Source: Methyloradius palustris (GTDB taxonomy: Bacteria; Pseudomonadota; Gammaproteobacteria; Burkholderiales; Methylophilaceae). Taken from it: a DNA stretch of 64,000 nt. Location: NCBI RefSeq assembly GCF_019703875.1, contig NZ_AP024110.1, positions 1,612,001-1,676,000 of the forward strand, read 5' to 3'. The notes under the pieces were generated by a model that made no database searches, was not told the origin of the DNA, and saw nothing but the letters and a program-made list of their open reading frames with translations. The translations under genes were made by a program, and so were the position numbers. Below, in pieces: positions 9,270-18,495 of this stretch. Every line of letters starts with the position of its first letter. The stretch's first letter is position 1.

Positions 9270-11429
9270 ATGCGATTGCGCATCGCTCCCCGAATTCCAG
9301 AAGACCAATTTGTTAGTACAGGCGCCAATTCTTTTATTGTTGATTGGCTAAAAAACCGTGAAATCGTGCTGGATTCGCTCCTGCGCAACCTTGACGGCAT
9401 GGCTTACTGTTGTCTGAATGATGAGCATTGGTCAATGATTTTTGTGAGTGAAGGCTGCACACGATTAACAGGCTATTACACCAAGGATTTACTGGATAAC
9501 GGGAAAATCTCATACGAAGAATTGATACTGCCTGAAGATCGTCAGTTTGTACGAGAATCTGTCGCAACGGCCACCGCTAACCACCAAAGATTCAGTATCG
9601 AATATCGCATTAAAACACTAGACGGCAGTATCCGTTGGGTGCTCGAACGCGGCACAGGCATATTTAACAACCAAGGTGTGCTAGAAGCGCTGGAAGGGTT
9701 TATTCAGGACATTACCATACGCAAAAATAGTGAATATGAACTGCAACAGGCAGAAAAACGCTATCGCAGTATTTTTGAGAATACCGTTGAAGGCATTTTC
9801 CAGACTAGCCCTGAAGGTCGTTACCTGAACGCAAATCCATCGTTGGCGAGAATTTACGGGTATGAATCAGCTGAGGATCTGGTGTCTTCGTTGAATAATA
9901 TTGAAAAACAGCTATATGTGAATCCGGGTATTCGTCAAGAGTTCGCCGAATTCATGCACTTGCACGGACGTGTGACCGATTTTGAGGCAGAGGTATATCG
10001 TGCGGATGGCAGCGTGATCTGGATTTCAGAAAACGCGCGCGAGGTAAAAGACGAGGCTGGTAAGTTACTCTATTACGAAGGCACAGTAGAAGACATTACA
10101 CAGCGGAAAACATATAGCGAGCTTATCCAGTATCAAGCAACGCATGATGACCTGACGGGCTTACCCAATCGTGCCCTGCTCAAAGATCGATTGCAGCAGG
10201 CGATCAATAGTAGTGAGCGAAGTTACAGTCAGCTTGCAGTTGTGTTTGTTGATCTGGACCAGTTTAAAGATGTGAACGACAGCATGGGCCACCATGTAGG
10301 CGACAAATTGCTGATATCAATCGCCAACCGACTTGAGAGCTGTGTGAGGGAAAGCGACACCGTCTCTCGCCCAGGCGGCGATGAGTTTGTGTTGGTACTC
10401 TCAAACCTGAATGGATTAGATGCGCTGAGCCACACGCTACAGCGCATACTGACCATCACAGCCAACCCATGCGTGATTGATGGCCGTGAATTTGTGGTCA
10501 CCTGCAGCATTGGAATCAGCATGTATCCTGAAGATGGAAAAGACTCGGAAACCCTGCTTAAAAATGCGGACACCGCGATGTATAAAGCCAAGCATGCGGG
10601 TAAAAACAATTTCCAGTTTTTTACCAAAGAGCTAAATGCTTCTTTAGTAGAGCGCCTTGAGCTTGAATACAGCATGCGACAAGCATTGTTGCACGATGAG
10701 TTCGTTCTGCATTTTCAGCCTAAACTTAGTTTTAAAACAGGCAAACTCACTGGAGTTGAAGCCCTAATTCGCTGGAACAGCCCGACACATGGCTTGATTC
10801 CACCAACCAAATTTATCCCGATCGCTGAAGAAACGAACCTGATTGAAAACATTGGTAGCTGGGTATTAGAAAAATCTTGCGAACAGTTAATAAAACTATA
10901 TAAAACCACTGGCGTACGACTACCAGTTTCAATCAATATCTCGCCCAGACAGTTTTACCAGAAGCAATTAATACCGATGATTCAATCAGTGTTATCTAGA
11001 ACTGGCCTGAGCCCTGACCTGCTAGAAATTGAAATCACTGAAGGTACACTGATTGAACATACTTCAAACTTCACAGAGATTCTTAAGAACCTGAAATCTC
11101 TTGGGATCAAACTAGCCATCGATGACTTTGGCACAGGCTACTCCAGCATGGGTTATCTCAAGAACTTCCCCATTGATAACCTGAAAATTGATAAGAGCTT
11201 TGTCATGGAGTTGGAAGAAGACATAGCCAATGAAGCCATTTTAAAAGCCATTGTCGCGCTTGGGCAAAACCTAGGCTTGAATGTCATCGCTGAAGGGGTA
11301 GAAACCCGCTATCAATATGACTTTTTGATGTCTATAGGCTGCAATGAAATGCAGGGCTACTTATTCAGCAAACCAGTGCCAATGGATCTGCTTGAGCTGA
11401 TTGTGGATGCTGATCAGAAAAAACAATAA
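9270..11429 (+). CDS. PAS-PAS-GGDEF-EAL protein (cyclic di-GMP turnover)
   Basis: 719-residue soluble sensor/enzyme. Two PAS domains (about residues 35-155 and 160-285) would sense a signal. A GGDEF domain follows (~290-455; intact GGDEF at 369-373) with an RxxD inhibitory site (RESD) five residues before it. The C-terminal EAL domain (~470-710) has EAL at 497-499, DDFGTGYSS, KIDKSF and the closing MQGYLFSKP. All the hallmark residues I can locate for both cyclase and phosphodiesterase activity are present, so it may be bifunctional. As in many such hybrids, though, one activity may dominate. No membrane segments are seen. Monocistronic or followed by the small gene at 11506. The ATG at 9270 is preceded by an AGAAAG-like purine stretch. 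Confidence 0.9.
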   Translation: MRLRIAPRIPEDQFVSTGANSFIVDWLKNREIVLDSLLRNLDGMAYCCLNDEHWSMIFVSEGCTRLTGYYTKDLLDNGKISYEELILPEDRQFVRESVATATANHQRFSIEYRIKTLDGSIRWVLERGTGIFNNQGVLEALEGFIQDITIRKNSEYELQQAEKRYRSIFENTVEGIFQTSPEGRYLNANPSLARIYGYESAEDLVSSLNNIEKQLYVNPGIRQEFAEFMHLHGRVTDFEAEVYRADGSVIWISENAREVKDEAGKLLYYEGTVEDITQRKTYSELIQYQATHDDLTGLPNRALLKDRLQQAINSSERSYSQLAVVFVDLDQFKDVNDSMGHHVGDKLLISIANRLESCVRESDTVSRPGGDEFVLVLSNLNGLDALSHTLQRILTITANPCVIDGREFVVTCSIGISMYPEDGKDSETLLKNADTAMYKAKHAGKNNFQFFTKELNASLVERLELEYSMRQALLHDEFVLHFQPKLSFKTGKLTGVEALIRWNSPTHGLIPPTKFIPIAEETNLIENIGSWVLEKSCEQLIKLYKTTGVRLPVSINISPRQFYQKQLIPMIQSVLSRTGLSPDLLEIEITEGTLIEHTSNFTEILKNLKSLGIKLAIDDFGTGYSSMGYLKNFPIDNLKIDKSFVMELEEDIANEAILKAIVALGQNLGLNVIAEGVETRYQYDFLMSIGCNEMQGYLFSKPVPMDLLELIVDADQKKQ

Positions 11430-11505
11430 GTTCCGAGTATCAAAGCGCTTGTATCCTGAGATTGCTGGCGCTATGATGCGCTAAATACCAGCGTTAAGGA
11501 GTCTT

Positions 11506-11850
11506 GTGGATATTCATACAGGTGAAATTTACGGCAAACAAACGCCAAGTAAATTTGTGATGTATAGCGTGCTTAAAGTCAGCAAGCTAATTGTGACCCT
11601 TCAAAATATAGACAACCCACTCAGCCAATTTGAAACGACTGCAGAAAAGTTAAGTGGCGCTGGTTACATCAGGATTAGCCAAACGCCTTATATCGATACA
11701 CAAGCACCCAAATCTAAAAAACGCAAAGCTGCATCAAAGAAGCCTAATCGGTGCCCTTACACTTTAGATTTTCTTGAATCACGTGCTGATAGCGAAAAGC
11801 CACAACCAATATTCAAAGACTTATTTTCCGAAGCTGCCCTGCCCACCTAA
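11506..11850 (+). CDS. Small conserved-looking protein of unknown function
   Basis: 114 residues from a GTG start with AAGGAG just upstream (11496-11501), which supports that it is translated. There is no signal peptide or TM segment. The middle (residues ~65-85) is strongly basic (KSKKRKAASKKPNR), and the rest is mixed. I do not recognise a family; the basic stretch could contact nucleic acid. It lies 76 bases after the GGDEF/EAL gene on the same strand and is convergent with rimO, whose stop is 10 bases away. It could be co-transcribed with the c-di-GMP gene, but nothing shows a functional link. Confidence 0.55.
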   Translation: MDIHTGEIYGKQTPSKFVMYSVLKVSKLIVTLQNIDNPLSQFETTAEKLSGAGYIRISQTPYIDTQAPKSKKRKAASKKPNRCPYTLDFLESRADSEKPQPIFKDLFSEAALPT

Positions 11851-11860
11851 GCAACGCTAG

Positions 11861-13189
11861 TTAGTCACGATTAGGCGCCGAAGCCCATAAATCGTGGCCG
11901 TCAGACTTAATGATTTCCGCCTCAACCAAATCACCAGGCACTAAACCTTCAGCGCCCGACAAATAAACCACACCATCTATCTCTGGCGCATCTGCACTAG
12001 TACGGCCAATCGCCACATCACCATCAATCTCATCAACCAGCACCATTTCGATACGGCCTATTTTCTGTTCCAACTTCTTGGCACTAATGGCCTCTTGCAC
12101 TTGCATAAAGCGGGCTAAACGCTCCTGTTTCAAAGTCTCTGGCACATGGTTATCTAATTGGTTAGCTGCCGCGCCATCTACAGCCGAGTAAGCAAAACAA
12201 CCTACCCTGTCTAACTGTGCTTCTTCAAGAAAAGTTAATAGCGTTTCAAAGTCTTCATCAGTCTCGCCAGGGAAGCCAACAATGAAGGTACTACGTATGG
12301 TGATATCTGGGCATACATCACGCCAGGCTTTAATACGTGCCAGATTATTTTCACTACTAGCTGGGCGTTTCATAGCTTTTAGAATACGCGGGCTGGCATG
12401 CTGAAATGGCACATCAAGGTAAGGCAATATAATGCCATCAGCCATCAATGGAATGATCTCATCCACATGTGGGTATGGATATACATAGTGCATACGCACC
12501 CAAACACCTAATTCACCCAGCGCACTAGCAAGCTCTGTCATGCGAGTTTTAATCGGGCGGCCGTTCCAGAAGCCTGTGCGGTATTTCACATCTACACCAT
12601 AAGCACTGGTGTCTTGTGAAATCACCAGCAACTCAGCAACACCTGCATTCACTAGGTTTTCAGCCTCTTGCATCACATCACCAATCGGGCGGCTCACTAG
12701 GTCGCCACGCATTGATGGAATAATGCAGAAGCTACAGCGGTGGTTACAGCCTTCTGATATTTTCAGGTAAGCATAATGCTGAGGCGTTAAACGTATACCT
12801 TGTGGCGGTACTAAATCGCTGTATGGGTCATGCGGCTTTGGCAAGTTGGCATGCACTGCGCTCATCACTTCCTCCAGCGCGTGTGGGCCAGTTACAGCTA
12901 GTACGCTAGGATGGGCATTCTTCACCACACCACTTTTTGCTCCCAAGCACCCAGTCACAATCACCTTGCCATTTTCGGCAAGCGCTTCGCCAATCGCATC
13001 TAACGATTCTTCAACCGCGCTGTCTATAAAACCACAAGTGTTTACCACCACGATATCTGAATCTTGGTACGACGCCGAAATTGCATAACCTTCAGCGCGT
13101 AATTGGGTAAGAATACGTTCAGAGTCAGAAGAAGCTTTAGGGCAGCCCAAAGAGACAAATCCTACTTTTGGGATGGGAGATTTAATCAT
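11861..13189 (-). CDS. rimO: Ribosomal protein S12 methylthiotransferase RimO
   Basis: Radical SAM enzyme that adds a methylthio group to the conserved aspartate of ribosomal protein S12. 442 residues. The N-terminal UPF0004 domain has Cys residues in [16 protein letters not shown] and TGCLG (ligands of the second 4Fe-4S cluster). The central radical SAM domain has the CxxxCxxC motif in CNHRCSFC, and the C-terminal TRAM domain starts near residue 370. The [13 protein letters not shown] opening and the S12-type TRAM end favour RimO over MiaB. It reads from the minus strand after the glycan island and may be served by its own promoter in the 78-base gap. Confidence 0.95.
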   Translation of the reverse strand: MIKSPIPKVGFVSLGCPKASSDSERILTQLRAEGYAISASYQDSDIVVVNTCGFIDSAVEESLDAIGEALAENGKVIVTGCLGAKSGVVKNAHPSVLAVTGPHALEEVMSAVHANLPKPHDPYSDLVPPQGIRLTPQHYAYLKISEGCNHRCSFCIIPSMRGDLVSRPIGDVMQEAENLVNAGVAELLVISQDTSAYGVDVKYRTGFWNGRPIKTRMTELASALGELGVWVRMHYVYPYPHVDEIIPLMADGIILPYLDVPFQHASPRILKAMKRPASSENNLARIKAWRDVCPDITIRSTFIVGFPGETDEDFETLLTFLEEAQLDRVGCFAYSAVDGAAANQLDNHVPETLKQERLARFMQVQEAISAKKLEQKIGRIEMVLVDEIDGDVAIGRTSADAPEIDGVVYLSGAEGLVPGDLVEAEIIKSDGHDLWASAPNRD

Positions 13190-13267
13190 TTAATTCACTT
13201 TATTGAAAAATACATTGATTTAATTAACTTTAATTTAGTCTGACTCGAATCAGCCATTGCCAGTTAA

Positions 13268-14350
13268 TCACTTTAGCTGGATAAAGAGCGCACCGCCCAT
13301 CGTGAATGCATTAGCAATTCTGGATTGATTTGCATAGACGAAATCGTCGCCAACTTTTTTCGGCCCATCACCATACGCCCACATATAATCGTCGAAGATG
13401 ATCCAACCGCCATCAACCACGAATTTTCCCCAAGAGTCGATATCGGTCTTCACTGTGTCATACGAATGATTACCGTCAATGTGTAGAATTGAGACTTTCC
13501 CCACATAACGTGTCGCACCAAAGTACTCAGAACTGACAACACGATCTTCGGAATAGCACCTTGCGCCGTCTTTCGAAACCATACGCAGATAGTTAATGTG
13601 TTTTGCATTAAAGGGGAGCAAGCCAATGCAAAAAACGTTAAAGGCTTCATCTGCATCCACTTTTACCGATAAACTATCCACAATCTTTTCGTTCTGAAGG
13701 AGACCTGCATTACTCCATGGATCGACGCACAAAAGATTTCCGATTTGGAAATGCTGTGCTAACCACGACAATATAAATGCTGACTTCCCCCACCAACTGC
13801 CAATCTCAACGATATCCCCTTTGACTGAATGACGTGCAATTTCTAGCAGCACATGCAACTTCTCGTCATCACACATACCTGGTATCAGGTCGGTATAGCG
13901 GCACAACCCTGCCAATTCAACAATGCTAGGCATCGGATATGTCGCTGGAGTTATCGAAAGAGCTAATGGCTTCTCCACAAAACTCTCGGCTTTTTTTAGT
14001 GCAGCCCGATAGCCTCCCAGCACCTCGTCCACAGGCGATATGTTCGCCAATACAACATCTGGCGCCAAGCGACTCAGATGTTGCGCAAGATAGTCCCAGA
14101 TCACGAAATTAGGAGTATAGACTTCTCCAATGTAGGACTCAGCGATTAACCTTTGCAGGGCTTCGTCGAAAGTCGGGTCAGTCACATAAGGTAACCATGC
14201 CCAAGTGGGATATAGTTCGCGCGCAGGGTCATAAGCTAGTGACGACGCACCGATGACTTCGCGATCCTGCTCATATGCATTTAATTTGTTGAGGTAAGCG
14301 ACAGAACGTGGCATACCACCTGGAAAGATAAGGACAGATTTATGAGCCAT
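13268..14350 (-). CDS. Fusion-like protein: ATP-grasp-type N-domain plus class I methyltransferase
   Basis: 360 residues. Residues ~165-360 read as a class I SAM-dependent methyltransferase of the Methyltransf_24/TylF-like kind: VEIGSWWGKSAFIL is the SAM-binding loop, CVDPW is motif II, and HIDGNHSYDTVKTDI with IIFDDY is the typical metal/substrate region. The first ~120 residues (VLIFPGGMPRSVAYLNKL, VIGASS, TPNFVIWDYLAQHL) resemble the pre-ATP-grasp domain of CarB/PylC-like ligases, without a following ATP-grasp fold. Last gene of the minus-strand island 18495 to 13268, so probably a sugar or glycan modifier (inference). The N-domain assignment is from pattern only and is less certain than the methyltransferase. 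Confidence 0.62.
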   Translation of the reverse strand: MAHKSVLIFPGGMPRSVAYLNKLNAYEQDREVIGASSLAYDPARELYPTWAWLPYVTDPTFDEALQRLIAESYIGEVYTPNFVIWDYLAQHLSRLAPDVVLANISPVDEVLGGYRAALKKAESFVEKPLALSITPATYPMPSIVELAGLCRYTDLIPGMCDDEKLHVLLEIARHSVKGDIVEIGSWWGKSAFILSWLAQHFQIGNLLCVDPWSNAGLLQNEKIVDSLSVKVDADEAFNVFCIGLLPFNAKHINYLRMVSKDGARCYSEDRVVSSEYFGATRYVGKVSILHIDGNHSYDTVKTDIDSWGKFVVDGGWIIFDDYMWAYGDGPKKVGDDFVYANQSRIANAFTMGGALFIQLK

Positions 14351-14629
14351 GACTCAATCTCTGGGTTCGATATTCATATTGATGATTTTTTATTTCACTT
14401 ATTTCTTGGTTAAAATTTCTAATCATTATTAAACCTCTTCAATACTTTCATGTAATTTAATTCATCAATATCGAGTTCTGGATGCAAATGAGGTCTAGAC
14501 TTCAGCCGAAATAGAACTCGCAAGTATCACCGTAAAATATTGCGAAGATAGTTTGTGGAACTCCGGGGGAATTAGGCTAACGCCATAACATTGGCACGGG
14601 GATTGGCAAACTGACTCTATAATTTTTAC
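14351..14629. other. Gap inside the sugar-modification island
   Basis: 279 AT-rich bases between two methyltransferase genes that point the same way. This is unusually long for neighbours in an operon. I see no ORF of note and no strong terminator. It could hold a promoter for the 13268-14350 gene or be debris of a lost gene. Confidence 0.35.
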
Positions 14630-15352
14630 TTATAGCGTGCAAATAGAATAGATACTTGAACAAAAACTTGGATAAATTTTACCCAGCTCATAAATTCCAT
14701 CTAAATATTTATCATCAATAATGTTGGCTTGCAAAGCTTTATCCATTTGAAAATTAGCTAAACCCTTAAACAATAATCCACCACGGTGAAAAGTTTTTAG
14801 ACCCGCGACTCTTATATCAAAATTTAGCGTATCAAAAGAGTATGTCCTGCGATGTCCGTGCACCCACTCAGGCTTTGTCACTGAGTTGTTTGTTTCAATT
14901 AAGCCCATAAAAACCGCAATTTGACGAGAAGGTGCATCAGCATTTGGCACTACTATAAACAAGCGCCCATGATCTGATAATAAACTCTTAATTTTAGTGA
15001 GCGCTAATACTGCATTGTCTAAATGCTCTAAGGTATTTATAAGAAATATTGAATTAAACTTCTGGGTAGTATCCAAGTCCTCTATAGTAGAGTTTATAAA
15101 TTTAATGTCCTTCCTTACTCGGGATTGTGTCACCTTCATGGCTTCAGACGAGGCTTCAATGACAGTAATATCTGGAAAATACTTTTCTAATACTACTGTT
15201 GAATCCCCTTCGTAGCAGCCTATTTCTAAAGCAGGGCCATCTAAAAAAAATGGAACAAATTCTTTCATCATATAATCTCTGACTATCCCATCAAAGTCAT
15301 AGTTATACTTTTTATCTTCTAGCGATATCGCTTCTTTATTAAAATCGCGCAC
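14630..15352 (-). CDS. SAM-dependent methyltransferase
   Basis: 240-residue class I methyltransferase. Motif I is ALEIGCYEGDST (residues ~41-52), the acidic motif II residue is in VIEASSEA, and motif IV is INTLEHLDN; a Methyltransf_11/23-like fold is expected. The start codon is GTG with a GGAAGG stretch upstream. The gene sits in the island of sugar-related genes between the PhyH oxygenase and the fusion methyltransferase, which suggests O- or N-methylation of a sugar or its acyl group; the substrate cannot be told. The C-terminus (SSIYSICTL) is compact, as in relatives that end near this point, so I do not call it truncated. Confidence 0.75.
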   Translation of the reverse strand: MRDFNKEAISLEDKKYNYDFDGIVRDYMMKEFVPFFLDGPALEIGCYEGDSTVVLEKYFPDITVIEASSEAMKVTQSRVRKDIKFINSTIEDLDTTQKFNSIFLINTLEHLDNAVLALTKIKSLLSDHGRLFIVVPNADAPSRQIAVFMGLIETNNSVTKPEWVHGHRRTYSFDTLNFDIRVAGLKTFHRGGLLFKGLANFQMDKALQANIIDDKYLDGIYELGKIYPSFCSSIYSICTL

Positions 15353-15391
15353 TCTTCAGAACCTTCCGTGTTCAAATTAAATGGTCTTAAA

Positions 15392-16171
15392 CTAACCTTG
15401 GTTAGAATGATATAAACGATGTTCTGGCTTCTGGTACCACTCGCTTAATGAAGTTGGTACCCGTGAATTGTAGCCCAATACTTGTCTTGTTAATTCTGAC
15501 AAAACATGCCCATAAGTCTCGCCTAGCAATCTCGCATAATCCATTTGCGGCTTAATAAAAGCTGGCCCATAACTAAGCGTAAGAGCCACTCTATTTTTCT
15601 CAGTTACATTCAAGCCAGCACGATGCCAGAGATATGAATCAAATAACACAACTGTTCCAGCCCGACCTAACAATTGAACATAATTTTCGTTAAAAAACTC
15701 TTCATCCGGGGGCTCTGAACTTCGATGGGAGCCCACTAATACTTGAGTTGCACCATTTTCTTCAGTAAAGTCATTAAGCATCACCAGCATATTTATTCTG
15801 AAATGATATTCTGGAATAAACGTTCTAGTATCACGATGAATATTATGTACATAATTCAATTTTTTAGGCAGTCCACCTACTGGATTACAAGCATGTAATA
15901 TATAGGGAGCGTTATTGAAATACAGATTCAAATATTCATGAAAAAGATGTTTATCAATAAAACTATCAATACTGTCTTGAGAACCAACTGAATGATGCGC
16001 AGTGCCATCACCTAATGCATTAATTCCCGCCTTAATTTGATATTGCTCACATATATCAACCCACTTTAAACAGTCGTTATTCAGGCGCTGAATAAAGTCA
16101 TCGGATAAAGTGTTAGTAAAAACACAATACCCATGAACATCCATATTCTCTTTGAATAGCGCTAAATTCAT
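15392..16171 (-). CDS. Phytanoyl-CoA dioxygenase (PhyH) family Fe(II)/2-oxoglutarate oxygenase
   Basis: 259-residue protein with the double-stranded beta-helix metal triad: an HxD motif (HRD, in NIHRDTRTF) and a distal His (WHRAG), followed by an Arg in KNRVALTLSYG that would bind 2-oxoglutarate. GATQVLVGSHRSS is the typical PhyH signature. It probably hydroxylates a sugar, lipid or acyl side chain in the pathway of its neighbours (inference). I prefer the ATG at 16171, with AGGTG upstream, over the adjacent in-frame TTG at 16174. It lies 20 bases after the GNAT gene in the same run. Confidence 0.8.
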   Translation of the reverse strand: MNLALFKENMDVHGYCVFTNTLSDDFIQRLNNDCLKWVDICEQYQIKAGINALGDGTAHHSVGSQDSIDSFIDKHLFHEYLNLYFNNAPYILHACNPVGGLPKKLNYVHNIHRDTRTFIPEYHFRINMLVMLNDFTEENGATQVLVGSHRSSEPPDEEFFNENYVQLLGRAGTVVLFDSYLWHRAGLNVTEKNRVALTLSYGPAFIKPQMDYARLLGETYGHVLSELTRQVLGYNSRVPTSLSEWYQKPEHRLYHSNQG

Positions 16172-16191
16172 CAAACACCTAGCTCCTGTTT

Positions 16192-16647
16192 TTAAAGTTG
16201 GGTAATACCGAGTCTCAACCGCATCATAATTTCTAAATCATCAGTCTGCGCTATTTCAAAATTGCATTTCTTGTAAAATGTAATTGCTCTCAAGTTTTCT
16301 TTGTCAACGCTTAGCTGGACTGACATCAGCCCAGTTGTATTTAAATATTGAATACAGCTTTGCATTAACTCTCTAGCAACGTGCTTACCCTGCCATGCTG
16401 GTAATACACTAATATTGGTAATGAAAGCGTGTTCTTGTCCATTGCAATAGACGGCTAGCAATCCAATCAATTTATTGAGTTCCCAAGCTTCAAAACGATA
16501 TGCTAAATCCACAATCTTCTGAGCATATCCATGAATATCAACTTTACTCGACAGCCTGTTTAGAAACTCTTCATCACATAACCTTAAATGCATTTCTATG
16601 TCATTCGGGATAGAAGTATTTGTCAAATAGGTAACCGAGCTGTTCAT
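16192..16647 (-). CDS. GNAT-family N-acetyltransferase
   Basis: 151 residues with the GNAT fold: motif A is visible as FITNISVLPAWQGKHVARELM, where QGKHVA is the acetyl-CoA pyrophosphate-binding Q-x-x-G/x-A loop. VQLSVDKENLRAITFYKKCNFE supplies the motif B region. It lies between the WbqC and PhyH genes, downstream of a sugar aminotransferase. Acetylation of the 4-amino group of a nucleotide sugar is therefore a reasonable guess, but general GNAT substrates vary widely. Confidence 0.8.
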   Translation of the reverse strand: MNSSVTYLTNTSIPNDIEMHLRLCDEEFLNRLSSKVDIHGYAQKIVDLAYRFEAWELNKLIGLLAVYCNGQEHAFITNISVLPAWQGKHVARELMQSCIQYLNTTGLMSVQLSVDKENLRAITFYKKCNFEIAQTDDLEIMMRLRLGITQL

Positions 16648-16671
16648 GATAGGTTATACATTCAAAAAACA

Positions 16672-17370
16672 TCAAATAAATTCATAATGCGTTGTAAGCC
16701 ATTTTATTAAAGTTTCTTTCGAATTAAACATCATGCAATCAATCATAGAAAGCCAAGGTATAAAATTATTTTCGAATTGTTTGTATTCCGTGATATTTGA
16801 TTTAATAAACTTCAATGCTATACCTTTCTGAAAAAAGTCATCTTTACCATATAACTCCACTCCCCCGATAGCATTAATATATTGTGATGCTCCCAATGAT
16901 TCACAGATTGCAAATACTTTAGCTGTACCCTTCAGCTCATGGTCGATATCTAATGTAGAAGAAATAACAATTTTGGTATCAATTTCTAGATACTCACAAA
17001 TTGAAACTACTGAGTAATAAATGAAATTAAATAAATTTTTTTCTTGGTAATTTATTATTTTTTCTAGCAAAGGAAGGGTCTGATAAAAGTATGGGGCTTT
17101 ACTGTAAGCATTAGAAAGTTGATTTAACAGCTTACTTGCATCAAAACTCTCAGATATAAACCTTTCACTTATATTTAAAAAATCAGAATCGCTTTTTAAA
17201 GGCAGACTAAATAACTCATCTTTTCCATTTCTGAAGTAACGATTACGGTTTATCCAGCCTTTTTTGGTGTACTTGATATTGTCATAAATAACAAATACGT
17301 CTACTGCGGCAATCAGCTGAAAATAGCCGATATATGGCAGAAAATAAGGTTGCATGATCGCTAATTTCAT
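16672..17370 (-). CDS. WbqC family protein
   Basis: 232 residues. The start MKLAIMQPYFLPYIGYFQLI and the following VIYDNIKYTKKGWINRNR are the signature of the WbqC family (PF08889). This family is found in O-antigen and flagellin glycosylation islands, often beside a VioA/FdtB-type aminotransferase; its biochemical role is not firmly established, and acyl or amino acid transfer to an amino sugar has been suggested. Here it follows the DegT gene by 18 bases and precedes the GNAT gene, exactly this kind of context. Confidence 0.88.
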   Translation of the reverse strand: MKLAIMQPYFLPYIGYFQLIAAVDVFVIYDNIKYTKKGWINRNRYFRNGKDELFSLPLKSDSDFLNISERFISESFDASKLLNQLSNAYSKAPYFYQTLPLLEKIINYQEKNLFNFIYYSVVSICEYLEIDTKIVISSTLDIDHELKGTAKVFAICESLGASQYINAIGGVELYGKDDFFQKGIALKFIKSNITEYKQFENNFIPWLSMIDCMMFNSKETLIKWLTTHYEFI

Positions 17371-17388
17371 AGGCTAGCAATACTCATG

Positions 17389-18495
17389 TTAACCCCGAAT
17401 AAGATTAACGATACGTTCAATATCTTGCATCTCAAGCTCAGGGTAAATAGGTAGGCATATAACCGAATTCGCTGTTTGATGAGCCACCTTTAAATTAGCA
17501 AAAGCGGCCGAAGGCATACCTCTATACATCGGAAATTCGCTAATTAGAGGATAAAAATAGCGTCTGACATAAATGCCTGCGTCGTGCATTTTTTGATAAA
17601 GCTCATCACGGCTAAATGGGTAGTCTTGGCTTAACAGAATAGGAAAGTACGCATAGTTTGCGGTTTTTTCACCTGTGTTTTGTAAACAGGAAATGCCAGA
17701 AATTCCTTGTAAAAGCTGACGATACATTGCATCTACAACCTTACGCTTTTGCAAGGCGCTATCTATATCTTTTAGTTGTAACAACCCCATGGCGGCATTA
17801 ATTTCGCTCATTTTTCCGTTAATCCCTGCTGCCACGACTGTCACTTCATCGACAAAACCAAAGTTTTTTAAGTGGTCTATACGCTGTTTGGTTTTTGCAT
17901 CATGGCAAACAATGGCACCACCCTCAAAGGTATTGAATACCTTGGTAGCATGAAAGCTCAATACAGATAAATCACCATAATTGAGCAAGCTGCCTGTTTG
18001 TGTTTGTACGCCAAAGGCATGTGCTGCATCGTAAATCACCTTCAGATTGTAGTTATCAGCTATCTTTTGTATGGCTTCCACATCGCATGGATGCCCGTAA
18101 CAATGCACTGGCATGATGGCAGTAGTCTGGGGGGTGATTGCCGCCTCAATCTTGGCCGGATCAAGATTTAGTGTAATTGGATCGATATCGACAAAAATGG
18201 GCTTAATACCATTCCAGAGTAATGAGTGGGAGGTCGCAACAAATGAGTATGGAGTGGTGATGACCTCGCCATTGATTCGCAAAGCTTGCAATGCTGTAAC
18301 CAACGCGATAGTACAGTTGGTGAACAGGCAGATGTGCTCTACGCCTAGATACTTACAAAGTTCTTTTTCCAACTGCTGGTGGAAGGGACCTCCATTGGTT
18401 AGTATCTTGTTGTCCCAAATTTGTTGCAAGTAAGGGACGAACTCTTCCAATGGAGGCAATGTTGGCCTAGTAACGAAAATATTTTCTTTTTTCAC
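17389..18495 (-). CDS. DegT/DnrJ/EryC1 sugar aminotransferase (VioA/FdtB-like)
   Basis: 368-residue PLP enzyme that would transaminate a 4-keto (or 3-keto) dTDP-6-deoxyhexose. The internal aldimine lysine is in SFHATKVFNTFEGGAI (Lys near residue 184). IFVDIDPITLNLDP and the AAHAFG loop (phosphate/pyridine contacts) are typical. The FHATKVF context is closest to VioA/FdtB/WecE enzymes. The start is GTG with GAGGTG eight bases upstream. First gene of the six-gene minus-strand island, so it probably sets the sugar type: a 4-amino-4,6-dideoxyhexose later acylated, hydroxylated or methylated by the next genes (inference). Confidence 0.87.
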   Translation of the reverse strand: MKKENIFVTRPTLPPLEEFVPYLQQIWDNKILTNGGPFHQQLEKELCKYLGVEHICLFTNCTIALVTALQALRINGEVITTPYSFVATSHSLLWNGIKPIFVDIDPITLNLDPAKIEAAITPQTTAIMPVHCYGHPCDVEAIQKIADNYNLKVIYDAAHAFGVQTQTGSLLNYGDLSVLSFHATKVFNTFEGGAIVCHDAKTKQRIDHLKNFGFVDEVTVVAAGINGKMSEINAAMGLLQLKDIDSALQKRKVVDAMYRQLLQGISGISCLQNTGEKTANYAYFPILLSQDYPFSRDELYQKMHDAGIYVRRYFYPLISEFPMYRGMPSAAFANLKVAHQTANSVICLPIYPELEMQDIERIVNLIRG

